A stretch of 64,000 nt of DNA from positions 39,331,001 through 39,395,000 of the forward strand of contig JASDFA010000019.1 in NCBI GenBank assembly GCA_035772735.1, read 5' to 3'. The position numbers were made by a program, and so were the translations under genes. Source of the DNA: Datura wrightii (lineage: Eukaryota > Streptophyta > Magnoliopsida > Solanales > Solanaceae). The notes below the pieces were generated by a model. That model saw only the letters and a program-made list of their open reading frames with translations, searched no databases and had not been told where the DNA came from. Shown here one piece after another: positions 33,471-44,764 of this stretch; within the stretch, counting starts at the first letter, position 1; each line of letters begins with the position of its first letter.

Positions 33471-34086
33471 AAGTGGATATTTAAGAAGAAATCGAGACCT
33501 TATGGTACGATTGATAAATATAAGGCTAGACTTGTGATTAAGGGCTTTAACCAAAAGAAAGGTGTTTATTACTTTGATACTTATTCTCCTGTGACTAAAA
33601 TAAATACCATTAGGACTCTTATTGCTTTAGCCGCTATTCATAGTTTAATGGTGCACCAAATGGATGTCAAAATGAAATTTCTAAATGGTGATTTAGAGAA
33701 AGCATCATTGACTCAACCTGAAGGTTTTGTGGTCCCAGGACAGAAAGATAAAGTATGCAAATTTAGAAAGTCCTTGTATGTCCTATAAGAGGCACCTAAG
33801 CAGTGGTATGAAAATTTTAATGTCATATTAGTGGATGATGGTTTTGTTGTAAATTCTTCTAATACATGTGTTTATTCTAAAATGATAGGATCAGATTGTG
33901 ATTATATGTTTGTATATTGATGACATGTTAATCTTTGGCCCTAATGTGAATGTTGTTAATGAGACTAAAAATGTTTTATCTTCGATGTTTGAAATAAAAG
34001 ACCTTGGAGAAGCAAATGTGATTTTAGGTATTAAAATCAAAAGAACTGATAATGGTTTCTCTTTGTATCAGTCTCATTATATTGAG
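33471..34086 (+). pseudogene. Copia reverse transcriptase (Y, third piece)
   Basis: The RT domain resumes after X: KWIFKKKSRPYGTIDKYKAR, then FDTYSPVTKI, MDVKMKFLNGDL (the first catalytic D) and, after a TAA at about 33786 and a frame change, the YxDD box in LYIDDMLIFG near 33903-33932, then FEIKDLGEANVILGIKI. It breaks off after SHYIE at about 34086, before RNase H, where unrelated sequence starts. RNA-dependent DNA polymerase; non-functional. Confidence 0.9.
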
Positions 34087-34790
34087 ATATGTATTATATT
34101 ATAATAATGATAAACACAAGCATACTTGGTTTATCAAGGTATGTTCAAAGGTATTCCAAAGAACAAACCGAATTGGTTTATTCAATGGTGGACATTCCAC
34201 GACCCATCCATCAGGATATTACCTGAAAAATGAACGTGATATTATGCTTTATAAAAAGAAGTATAGCTTCATGCATATAGGCTTAGTTCAAATTGCTTTT
34301 AATCCTTTAACCCTTAAAGGGTTACCTGATCCTAGACCGACTCCCCAAGATGTTTTGGTGGAAGAAAGGGATTGGAACCAAACCAACACCAGTTATAACG
34401 GTGACGCCATCTATGAATGGAATTTAGATGGTTTAACAGACAGACAGATAAGTATTTTGGTACATAGGATGTTGATGTACTCGACAATCTGCAAAGCTAC
34501 TTCGGATAAAAATACGGAAACAGACAAATGTCATATTTCTTGGTCACTATATTTGTCAGGGAAAAATAGTTCCCATTCAAAGATCTATTGATTTTGCTGC
34601 AAAATTTCCTGATGTTATCAATGACAGGATGCAGTTGCAGAGATTTCTTGGGAGTTTAAATTATATTTCTCCCTTTATCAAAGATTTATCTACAGATCTG
34701 TCCCCTTTGTTTGAAAGGCTTAAAAAGGGTTATAATTTGCCATGGTCTGATTTACATACTAATATTGTTAAAAAGGTAAAAGAGAAGGTA
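34087..34790 (+). pseudogene. Endogenous pararetrovirus fragment (Caulimoviridae-like)
   Basis: Plus-strand sequence that is neither Copia nor the flanking LTR. The upstream half (about 34120-34360) has a block including HIGLVQIAFNPLT, resembling plant pararetrovirus proteins. The downstream half (about 34560-34790) has LQRFLGSLNYI followed by a segment typical of the region between RT and RNase H in Caulimoviridae polyproteins. The two parts are in different frames with stops and apparently non-adjacent in a normal viral genome, so this is a rearranged, dead relic. Genus not assigned; a caulimovirid-like LTR element is the alternative. Confidence 0.6.
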
Positions 34791-34799
34791 GCCTACTCA

Positions 34800-35760
34800 T
34801 TGGATTAGGCCTCACTGTGACAAGGTTACTTCCACGGCGGTGGTCTCTCTATGGCAGTTATAGTACCACTGTAGTGGTACTGCTTAGGTAGTACCTTGAC
34901 CAAGTTGTCCCCATTAGATTTTCCCTTGTAGTACTTTTCGCGATCAGCTTATCAACTCAACAAATGCATGTATAATCAAGCTCTATCATCAATTTGTCCT
35001 TTCTCATGGAGCAACAATCAATTCAGCACATAACACAAGGATTACAAACATATAAACTCTCACAATTGAATCCTTAACTCATCGACCAACATGGACACAT
35101 GAACTGTACGAACACATACACCTTTAATTATACTCTAGTCACCTTATTCGGAAGCATACATCAGAAGCGGCTCTTAGGACCTTCCACCTAAAGTGGAAAT
35201 CAAACAGTCTAGGATCAAGCCCATTCGTACCCACGTGATTGCATAATAAAATAACTCTCTCTCTTCTTTGTTATCTTTCCTGTATTACTTCCCTCTCTCG
35301 CTAATTACTAACTAATCTGAACTAGTTTCCATTAGCACGATAACTTCCATTTTATCTAGAAATAACACATCAACAACACACACATATATGAATCGCTAAT
35401 CAAAGTTAACACAAAGGTAAGTCATAGCCTACCTAGGCGCCAAGATGCAGTCAAGAAAATCGCGGGGCTGTGTTCTTGCCTTGAATCTCAGGTTCTTGCA
35501 GAGAATTATCGCAAATGATAGTGGAATCCTTGCCCTTGCTACCCATCATACCCTTTTTCCTTGTTAGATTTCTCAACTTTTGTTCTTGTGCGTTTTTATT
35601 CACCAAACCTTATGAAGTTAGGATTTAAATCCAAACCTAGATAGAATTATGGAGTTCTGGTTTGCGTCACCCACTGCAATGAGGGGTCTTCCGCTGCAGC
35701 TATCCCGTTACAGCGGAGATCAGCCTGCCACGATGACCCTACACCTAGGCTCACCTAATT
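34800..35760 (-). repeat. Degraded LTR fragment related to element G
   Basis: No genes. Inverse-orientation similarity to the G LTR is seen at 'tagcctacctaggcgccaag' (35427; G about 61188) and in the accactgtagtgg-rich block (34840; G about 61850). Neither end of an LTR is clear. Confidence 0.5.
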
Positions 35761-35822
35761 TTAACTTAGCCCATTCTAAATTCATCATTCGCATATCACC
35801 TGTAGGTTCTTCATAGAAAACT

Positions 35823-35836
35823 TGGGTTGCCTCCCA
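35823..35836 (-). other. GGGAGGCAACCC hairpin after the protease gene (C)
   Basis: Minus-strand TGGGAGGCAACCCA next to GGCGCTACA, a 4-bp stem with loop AGGCAA. Confidence 0.55.
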
Positions 35837-35976
35837 TGTAGCGCCTAATTTAATGTCACAGCACGATTATGGTCCCCGTCACTCCTTCATCCGAGTGAAA
35901 TGGTGACTAAATTGACAATTCAAAGAACTTTCATGCAGCTTACGCTGCTCAACCAACTGATTACCTCCTCTAGGTT

Positions 35977-36540
35977 TTATTGTCGTCTTAACTGTGAAGC
36001 CTTATAGTGAGGAGGCATCCTTGCTGATCTAAACACTTCAAAAACTACTTCTTCACCATCTACCTTCATAGACATCTTGCCTGTCTTTACTTCTATGACG
36101 ACATCAGCGGTGGCTAAAAATCCTCTCCGCAAAATGAGGGGAATTGTTGCATCAGCTTTGTAATATAGGATTATGAAGTCCACCAAAAAAAATAAAAGGT
36201 CCCACCTTTATCAAGATATCTTCTATTATTCCATCGGGGTAGGCCAAAGATCGGTATGCAAGTTGAAGAGTCACTATAGTTGGATGAGGTTCACCTAGTC
36301 CCAATTGATGCTAGCACCCAAATCACATAAGGCTAAACCAACTTCCTTGTCTCTGATCACCACAGGAAGGGTGAACCTCCCGGGGTCCTTAAGCTTTTTC
36401 AAAATTTTATTCTGAACATGGGAACTGCACTCTTCTGTAAGAGCCACAGTTTCAAACTCTATTAAATGCCTCTTGTTGGCCACAATGTTCTTCAAGTACT
36501 TAGCATATATTGGAACTTCTTACAAATGCTCCAACAAAGG
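35977..36540 (-). pseudogene. Athila-type protease (C)
   Basis: Two minus-strand frames, 36495-36295 and 36186-35977. The first carries LCDLGASIN and ends abruptly; about 50 bp present in E are missing here. The second matches the flap-to-C-terminal region, with the usual ILGRPFL degraded to LILRRGFLA. Otherwise as in E (54247-54933). Confidence 0.8.
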
Positions 36541-36612
36541 AATGTTAACATGTACCTGCTTTAACAAGTCAAGAAACTTCTTGCAAGTTGTATCCTCCTT
36601 ATGCTTTTGAAA

Positions 36613-37245
36613 TCATTGTGGGAATGGGGGCAGTGGCCTAGCTACTACAGCTTTTGGTTGTGAGTTGCTTGAGTCCCCGACCTCACTTTTGGACTTCTCA
36701 ACCTTCTCATCATCAATCTTTTTTTTCTCTGGGACAACCTCACCAAACTCCTTACCACTTTGCAAGGAGATTGTGCTCACATTTTCTTTAGCACTCTTTT
36801 TGATGCTACTCAAAAATGCTCCCTTTGGTCTGTCCGTCTACTACAGTGCCAATTGCCCCATCTGCCTCTGAAGCTCATGGATAGACTTTTGCATTTCATT
36901 CACTACCTAAGTCTGTTGCACCATCCATTGCTTCATCGTATCCTCAAGAGAACTGCTCCTGTTGGCCTTAAGGCCTTGGATAACTATTCTGGGGCCTTTG
37001 GAAGTTCTAGTTCCCTCCCCTCAATAAGGGATTTGCTGCATTTCGGTACCCCTGATTATAGCCATTACTTGCAAAACCACCACCACAATTATGTTGTCCC
37101 ATAAAGAATTTAGATTCGGGATTAAGCGGACAAACTGAGTACGCATGACCTTCTCCACATACTTCACAAGACGGTGGTGGAGTCAGCACCTGATGCACCT
37201 ACTGTACTTGGCTTCCTACTGGTGTGGTTATATGTTTGCTAATCA
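36613..37245 (-). pseudogene. Athila-type gag C-terminus and gag-pro linker (C)
   Basis: The zinc-knuckle region at 37198-37007 reads CEVCGEGHAYSVCPLNPESK, with three residues rather than four before the histidine. A linker at 36813-36613 ends RPLPPFPQ, the segment that precedes protease in these elements. The two are in different frames. D is inserted at 37250/37251. Confidence 0.75.
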
Positions 37246-37250
37246 CATTC
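37246..37250. repeat. Target-site duplication of D (CATTC), partner 47254-47258
   Basis: CATTC flanks D. Element E shows the unoccupied site at 55621-55640 (aatcacattcaccagttggc). Confidence 0.9.
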
Positions 37251-39705
37251 TGTCACACCCTGAGTCTATACCCTGGACGGGATATGGTACTTGGAGTCAC
37301 AAGTGACCCCAAGTCAACCCATGGTCTATCATAACACTGCCATTTTGAGTAAAACCATAGTGGAAGATTTAAAGTAACAGTATAAATCATTTATGAAAAA
37401 GAACTGAATCATAAAGTTTTATACAGCTAGAAACAAACTAAAAATCTGAATCTCTGTCTGTGTCTGAAAGCCATCTATCTGATGAGTTGCTGGGACAAGC
37501 CCCCAGCTAACTCTAAGTATAAAAGAAAGAAATATAACTGAAGGAATTAATCCTTTGTACTCAAAAGATGAGGACTCCCCAATGATCCAGCTGGAAATGT
37601 CTAAGCGAGATCTGCGAACTGTGGTGAAACTGAGAACCTGCAGCTATATCATAAAACAATATAGCATAAAAGGTATGCATCCGAATATTGAATGTACTAA
37701 GTAAGTGAGAGAAACCATAGCACGGAGAAAAACAACTGAGCTTTAAAGACATGCAGTGACCAACTGAAATACTGATACAAAATAAACTGTGATATACTGA
37801 GATGGTCGAAATTACCCTGTCTGATGGTTAAAGGCATGCCCTAAAACTGAGATACTAATATGAAGTATTGTACAAAACTGATCTAAACTAACTTATCTTA
37901 GACTAAATTGAGCTGACTAGTGGGAGAGGCTATAACCGATATATAACTATGTGACCTAGATGTGGAGTCTGATGTACACACTCCATCCGTAGAACCCAAT
38001 ATACCTTGCCAAGGTATAAAGGCATGGACTGTGAGATCACTTTCTAGGGCCATAAGGCCATTGAAATATAACCTACGGCGGCAACATAGTTCTGGGAACC
38101 TGGGTGCGTTGGAACCCTGACCCTCTCGGTGTTAAGTCCTACTACCACTGGATAATCCTACCACGACTACTACTACCAAGAAGATAGCTCGATACGAAGG
38201 GCCCAAAACTACAACTGGCTCAGGGATACTATTTGAGAGTACCCTGAGAGTCTTATCAGATCAGATTTGGAAACTGGTGCTCTAAGACTTGTCATAGCTG
38301 CTCATCTGAGAGCGTCGTAGCTGTCTAAAGAAAAAACAGAGGCTAAAGCTGGTGGTTCTAATACTGGTCAGAGTTGCTTATCTGGAGGTGTCGTAACCAT
38401 CTAAAGAACCACAAAAAATATGATAACTGATGTCTGAGTCTAAATTCTGATAACTAGGAGGCGTCACTAACACCTCAAAAATTAACTGCGGTCAGATTGA
38501 TCAGCTGACATTTTGTTGGACAACACTTAGGTTACTAAAATCTGACTGAGACTAGACTAACATGAATCTGACTGAACTCTCAACATTTTCTAGCAATATG
38601 GGAAACCCAACTGATAAAATCAAGCCACAAGGAAGAACTAATCCAACAGTCTAGTTTATTGAATTCAAAGCTAGGGCTAAAACCATTCTTACAAGAATGA
38701 GTATTAACATGATAACTAGGTAGTGAAAATTTGACAATGACCAACATAGACCATATTCCACGTGCTATAACAAAGTCTGACATATCATTTATTCACATTT
38801 CAAAGTTCAGGGCTACAACTGATAGAGAAGATAGAGAAGATTTTGGGGGACACAAGGGAAGAACTATTCCCTTGTTGAATTCCCACATACCTAGTTTAGA
38901 AATCCCTGAGAGAATCCCTTGAAAAATCTGAGGTGAATTCGATTGCCCTAGCTTCTGCTCTGAGTCTTTCTAAGAGAAATTTTGCGTTCTAACTTCTGAA
39001 GGGATATGGAGAAATGAAATAAATCATCGGTTAACCCCTTTAAACCTCCTGATTTAAACCCAAAACAAGTAGTTTAGAGTCTAGGAGTACAGAAAATTAC
39101 GTAAAACTCCCCAGGAAAATCGCAGGAAAAAAGAATCCTGCTAGTCCTACGAGGCACTCCACGATTCATGAGGTCAGGGATGACTCGTGGTGCCCAATTG
39201 TGATGTGCACTAAAAGTTTTCTACAGATTCCCCAACCTGCCAACGACTGACTTCACGAGTCATTAGGAGACCTAACGACCCGTGATGTCTCCCGTTGCCA
39301 CTGAACTAAAATTCCTCTTCAGGGGTCACCACGGGCTACTAGATGATTCGTTACCGGTGACCATGAGCCCTCACTGCCGAAAACCATTTGGGGTTACCAC
39401 GGGCAACACCACGACTCGTACTGTACCAAAAGAGTCGTGGTGAGGACCCGTTAAGTGCACTGCTCTAATTTTCCAATATTTAGTCAATTCTTGACCACGA
39501 CTCACCTAACGACTCGTGGTCACACCAGTGGTCACTCAATTTCCCAATTTTTCAACCCAGTACGGACCCTTCTCCCCAAGTCACTCCATGACTCATGGCC
39601 TACCCCATGGGTCACAGGACAACTTGTTCTGTGACTTGGCGCAGAAAATCCTATTTTCTCCATTTCAATTCCCGAGTCTGACCTTAGGTTTTCTGAGGCA
39701 TTACA
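37251..39705 (-). repeat. 3' LTR of D
   Basis: 2,455 bp, plus-strand tgtcacaccctgag...ggcattaca. It contains cacgactcgtgg-type repeats at about 39140-39620. Confidence 0.85.
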
Positions 39706-39725
39706 ATACCTCCACTTTGGGAAAA
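39706..39725 (-). other. Polypurine tract of D
   Basis: On the minus strand a purine-rich run (CCCAAAGTGGAGGTAT) ends at the LTR. Confidence 0.65.
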
Positions 39726-39964
39726 TTCATCCTCAAATGTTGAAAACACACAGAAAGCAGAGAATTGCATTCATTATACTCAAATACTGATCATGAAAGC
39801 TGAAAACTAACGGAATGACTACCTCCAAACTGAAGTACATGACTGAACTGAATTCACGAATCATACACATGTTCATTAACATGAAATAAACTAGGACACA
39901 TAGATTGAACATGTAACTGAATAGAGTTTTTAGGGAGAAAATTGATACCTTAAACTGAAACTGA

Positions 39965-41200
39965 GCTAGAAGGGAATAAATGTGGGTATCTAGCCATCAT
40001 ATCTGCTTTGGCTTCCTACGTAGCTCCTTCTACATGTTGATTTCTCCACAATTCTTTGACTGAAGCTGCTTCTTTGTTCCTTAGCTTACGAACCTGATGG
40101 TCAAGGATCTGAACTGGGATCTCTTCGTAAGAGAGACTATCTTTCACACCCACACTTTCTAGTGGCACAACTGAAGTTGGATCACTGATGCACTTCTTCA
40201 ATAGTGACACATGGAATACTAGGTGCACAGATTCCAACTCTGAAGGTAATTCTAGCTTATAGCTACATTACCAATTCGCCTCAGAATTCTGTAGGGTCCT
40301 GCTATCTCAGACTGAGCTTTCCTTTCTTCCAAAATCTCATCACCCATTTCATGGGTGAAACTTTCAGATAAACCCAATCATCCACGGCAAACTCTAAGTC
40401 TCTTCTCCTCATATTAGCATAAGATTTCTAACGGCTTTGCACTATTTTTAACCTTTCCCTGATAAGTTGCACCTTCTGCATTGCCTCATTAACTAAGTCT
40501 GCCCCTATCCAAGTATCTTCACCAACTTCAAACCACCCGATAGGAGATCTACACCTTCTACCATACAATGCCTCAAATGAGGCCATCTTAATGCTGGAGT
40601 AGTAGTTGTTGTATGAAAGCTTGATGAGAGGCAAGTGATCATCCCAATTTCCCTTAAAATCGATCACACAAGCTCTCAGCATATCTTCCAAGATCTGAAT
40701 AGTCCGCTCATCCTGTCCATCTATCTGCAGGTGAAAAGCTATGTTGAGCTTGACCTGGGTACCGACTCCCTTCTGAAATGCTTCCAAAAATGAGACATGA
40801 ATTAGGTACCTCTATCTGAGATAATGGATAAGGGCAGCCCATGAAGTTTGACTAACTCCTGGATATAAAACCTAGCATAGTCCTCCGCTGAGTCTATAGT
40901 TTTAACTAGGGGGAAGTGTGCTAACTTAGTCATCCGGTCTACTACACCCAGATTGAATCATGTTGCTGACGAGTTTGAGGTAGACCTGTAATAAAATTCA
41001 TGTTTACTTATTCCCACTTTCATGGGGGTATGCTGATATCCTGAGTCATACCTCCCGGTCTCTGGTGTTCTACTTTGATCTGTTGATAGTTCGAGCACTT
41101 AGCTACATATTTTGTGATGTCTCTCTTCATGCCGTTCCACCAGTAAATATCCTGTAAATCACGGTACATCTTAGTAGCACGTGGGGTGGATGGAATATCT
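39965..41200 (-). pseudogene. Integrase with chromodomain-like C-terminus (D)
   Basis: Order on the minus strand: the HHCC zinc-binding region at about 41200-41050, the catalytic core at about 41040-40428 (ALYGRRCRSPIGWFEVGE near its end), the GPY/F region, and a C-terminal segment at 40237-39965 with ILDHQVRKLRNKEAASVK and the aromatic WRNQHVEGAT, as in Tekay/Del chromodomains. Several frameshifts; TGG to TAG near 40019. Such chromodomains target integration to heterochromatin in the wider family. Confidence 0.85.
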
Positions 41201-41500
41201 TGAACTATGTGCTTCAGCCAGTATTTGTTTTCTCAACTCACCTACATCCGGTATGCACAATCTAGCCTGGTAATGGAGTATACCATCTCCCCCTTAGGAG
41301 AAACCCTCCACTTCTTTTCTGAGAACTGCCTCCTTCAGCTTAAGCAGTATGGGATCTTCATCCTACCTAGACTTAACTTCAACTACCAATGAGGAATATG
41401 ATCCACTCTACACCACTACTTTGCCCTTAGCTGTATCAACCAACTGCACTCCCAACCGAGCTAACCTGTGAATATCCTTAGCCAGTTCCTTTTTGCTTTC

Positions 41501-41950
41501 CTAAACATGAGCCATGCTCCTTATAGAAACTATGCTTAGGGCATCAACCACCATATTGGCTTTGGCCAGGTGATACAACACAATCATGTCATAGTCCTTC
41601 AGTAGCTCCGACCATCTTCTTTGACGAAGATTAAGATCTTTTTGACTGAACATATCCTTAAGGCTCTTGTGGTCGATGAGTACATCCACGTGAGCCCTGT
41701 ACAGCTAGTGCCTCCATAGTTTTAACGCAAACACCACCGCTGCCAACTTCAGGTCATGAGTCGGATAGTTCTTTTCATGAACCCTGAGCTTTCTGGAGGC
41801 ATAGGCTATCACCTTATACCGCTTCATCAGAATGCAACCGAGTCCAACTCTGGAAGCGCCGCAATACACTACAAACCCATTTGTTCCTTCTAGTAAGGTC
41901 AAGATTGGAGCGGTAGTGAGTCGAGTTTTCAACTCTTGTAAACTCTTCTC
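41501..41950 (-). pseudogene. RNase H domain (D)
   Basis: Frame 41689-41501 carries DHKSLKDMFSQKDLNLRQRR and the connection to integrase; the start of RNase H is in the 42184-41705 frame (VVYCGASRVGLGCILM). The catalytic start 'YCDAS' is YCGAS, so one acidic residue is lost. Confidence 0.85.
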
Positions 41951-42640
41951 ACACACATATGACCACTGAAATTTCACCTTTTTCTGAGTCAACTTAGTCA
42001 GAGGAGATACAATAGAGGAAAAACCTTCCACAAAACATCGGTAATAACCGGCTAGACCTAAAAAACTTCTGATTCTGATTGGGGAGGTAGGTTTGAGACA
42101 GTCTTTTACCGCTGTTATCTTTTGAGGATCCACTTGAATACCCTCACCCAATACCACGTGACCAAGGAAATTCATAGAATTCAACTAGAATTCGCATTTG
42201 CTAAACTTGGTGAACAACTGGAAGTCTCCGAGTGTTTGAAGCACTATCCTCAGGTGATTAACATGCTCTTCCTCATTTCTGGAGTATACCAGAACGTCGT
42301 CAATAAATACAAAGACAAACATATCTAGATACTTCTTGAAGACTCTTTTCATTAGGTCCATGAAAGTTGTGGGGTCATTAGTTATTTCGAAGGACATAAC
42401 TACGAATTCGTAGTGACCATATCAAGTTCTAAGGGCTATTTTCGGTATGTCACACTCTCTGAATATTAATTGATGATACCCCGACCTGAGATCTATCTTG
42501 GAGAAACAACTAGATCCCTCATGCTGATCAAACAAGTCTTCAATCCTGGGTAGGGGATACCGATTCTTGATTGTGACCTTGCTCAGCGGACGGTAATTGA
42601 TGCACATTCTGAGGGTATTGTCTTTATTTCACATGAATAG
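41951..42640 (-). pseudogene. Reverse transcriptase (D)
   Basis: Three minus-strand frames. 42607-42422 has NYRPLSKVTIKNRYPLPRIE and SKIDLRSGYHQL, with the first catalytic D. 42397-42185 has the YxDD box as FIDDVLVYS, the aspartates at about 42301-42296. 42184 onward has SFLGLAGYYRCFVEGFS, the thumb. All motifs of Gypsy RT are present, but frameshifts make it inactive. Confidence 0.9.
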
Positions 42641-43042
42641 GTCTGGAGCACCCTAGGGAGAGATGTTGGATCTGATAAAACCTTTGTCAAGAAGGTCTTT
42701 TAGCTTCTCCTTCAACTACTTAAGCTCAACTGGAGCCATTGTGCAAGGAGGGATGAAGATAGGTTGAGTATCTGGGAGCAGATCTATACCGAAGTCTATC
42801 TCCTGCTCAGGAGGAACTCCGGGAAGATCCTCGTGAAACACATCAAAGACTCACTGACAATTAGAACTTACTGTATAGTCAGTGTCTCAAAGCTGGAATT
42901 CTTGACCTGAACTAGATGATAAATACACCCTTTGAAAATAAGCTTTCTAGCCTTAAGGTAGGAAATAAACTGAACTATTGCTTGTCATGTAAGATGGCTT
43001 ATTAGGGAGCTGAAACCTGACGACCCTAGTTCTACAACTGAC

Positions 43043-43501
43043 TTAGGCATAACCGGAGTGTAACCAATCCATGCCAAGAATGAGGTCAAAGTCAACCATG
43101 TCTAACTCTACCAAATCAGCTAGAATGACCTTATTCAAGATTGAGACTGGACAGTTTCTATATATACGGTTGGCTCTAACTGACTCACCAACTGGGGTGG
43201 AGAATGAGAATAGTTTTGAGAAAACTTCTAGATTGGTATCGAATTGGACTACTACATAGGGAGTCATAAACGAAAGTGTGGCTCCTGGATCTAGTAGGGC
43301 ATACACATCTAGATGAAAAAGGTGTAACATACCCGTAACCACGTCAGGTGAGCTCTCCTGATCCTGACAAGAGGACAAAGCATAAAAACAGTTTTGGCAC
43401 TGGCCGCCATCCGTACCTGAAGTGTTGGCCCACTGAGCTAGTCGGCCTGTTAGAGCTGTTGAAGCAGAGATTGTGATCTCCCCCTTCCTATCGACATGCA
43501 T
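43043..43501 (-). pseudogene. Aspartic protease (D)
   Basis: 152 open codons. Active-site motif LLDPGATLSF (D-P-G) and ILGMDWL near the C-terminus, matching the retropepsin-like domain of Del/Tekay elements. It is the best-preserved protein segment of D and lies between the zinc knuckle and RT. Confidence 0.85.
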
Positions 43502-44543
43502 TCTTTAAGCCGATGACCAAGTTGTCCACACCCAAAACAACCCTCTTAGCCCTGAAGACACTCTTTTGGATGATTCTTGTCATATCTAAGGCAAGCTGGG
43601 TAGTTGTAGCGGTTGATGGAGTTATGATTCTGGGATTGTGAGCCAGATGCTCCACCCCTTCGATCCTTGCGGGACCGAAAAGTAAGGGCACTGGCTGAAG
43701 TGGGTGCTTGAGCCCTCTACTTCTGCTGCTGCTACTGTGGGTGGCTACTACAGCCAGATCTCTAATGTCCATAATCTGGCTGACCGGTTCTTCCCTGTTT
43801 GTACTTCCGCTCCACATCTTTTAATTTTTCTGCCTCAATTTGCTGAGCATGAACTATGAGGCTGGGGATATCGATGTCCTTAATAAGCATTGCAGTCCTA
43901 CACTCCTTAAGGACCAAGTTCGACACTCCATTAACAAATTTTAGCATATGAGCCCTTGGCTTGGCTACCATCTCTGGAGCATATTTAGACAACCTTGTGA
44001 ACTCCAGTGCATACTCTTCCACTATCCGATTTCCCTATTTTAGATCCATGAATTCAACCACTTTAGCCTCCCTGAGCTCCTGGGGGAAGAATCAGTCTAT
44101 GAAGGCTATAGTGAATTCTTCCAATTCTACCAGTCCTGCTCCCGCTGGTCTCCCCTCCTTCCACTGTTCATACCAGATTTGGGCTACCCCTTTCAGCTGG
44201 TAGGCAGCGAAGTCGGCACTCTCTGAGGAGCTGACACCCATAATTTGGGTGATCTTTCTAATATCATCCACGAACTCCTGTGGGTGCTCTCCCACCTTAG
44301 ATCTGTGAAAAACTGGAGGGTTCATCTGAGTGAAGTCCCAAACTCAGGAAACTGTTGCGGACCCATTAGTATTGACCAGAACCACCACCGGTTCACCTGA
44401 TTTGTGACTGTCTGTGTGACCAGTTGGATAGCCGCTCTGAACTCTGTGGAGGACACTGGGTCATCCTGAGGGGCTGCTGTAGCTGGTGGGGCAGGTCAGT
44501 GAGCGTTACCGGCCCTTCTTCCATTAGTATGTCGTGGAGACAT
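43502..44543 (-). pseudogene. Gag (D)
   Basis: ATG 44543 (MSPRHTNGRRAGNAH) opens gag, broken by an early stop. Further pieces are 44325-44092 (MNPPVFHRSKVGEHPQEFVD), 44022-43762 (MEEYALEFTRLSKYAPEMV), then the knuckle region near 43560-43500, now in other frames. Colinear with the X gag. Confidence 0.85.
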
Positions 44544-44748
44544 GATTTTCACTGAAACAAAATAGAGCATGAGTTAGGAGAACATTTATGGAATTGAATT
44601 TCAACGCATGATAAAGAGTATGAACAAAAGGGAGTTTTCCTAATAATATCTGGTAGCCTCCCCGTCATAACTGTGGTGCGCTTCACACCCATGAAGAGGA
44701 CTCTACTCAATGTTGCTTTTAAACATCCTAGGATACTCTATACCTAGT

Positions 44749-44760
44749 ACTCTAATACCA
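44749..44760 (-). other. Primer-binding site, initiator tRNA-Met type (D)
   Basis: Plus-strand actctaatacca, two mismatches from gctctgatacca, 4 bp inside the 5' LTR. Confidence 0.7.
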
Positions 44761-44764
44761 AGTT

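Larger units (their letters stand above)
3273..34086 (+). mobile_element. Ty1/Copia retrotransposon Y (Tork-like), split by two insertions
   Basis: Three colinear plus-strand pieces (3273-5541, 17650-17994, 33471-34086) read gag, protease, integrase and reverse transcriptase in Copia order. The breaks are exactly filled by elements Z and X, each with 5-bp duplications of Y sequence. RNase H and the 3' LTR are missing because viral-like sequence begins near 34087. This is the oldest layer of the nest and is heavily degraded. Confidence 0.85.

Noticed and set aside
34052..34591. 179-codon plus-strand frame as an intact gene.
   Set aside because: It starts in Copia sequence, crosses the junction and mixes viral-like blocks with unrelated residues; it is a chance fusion of relics.
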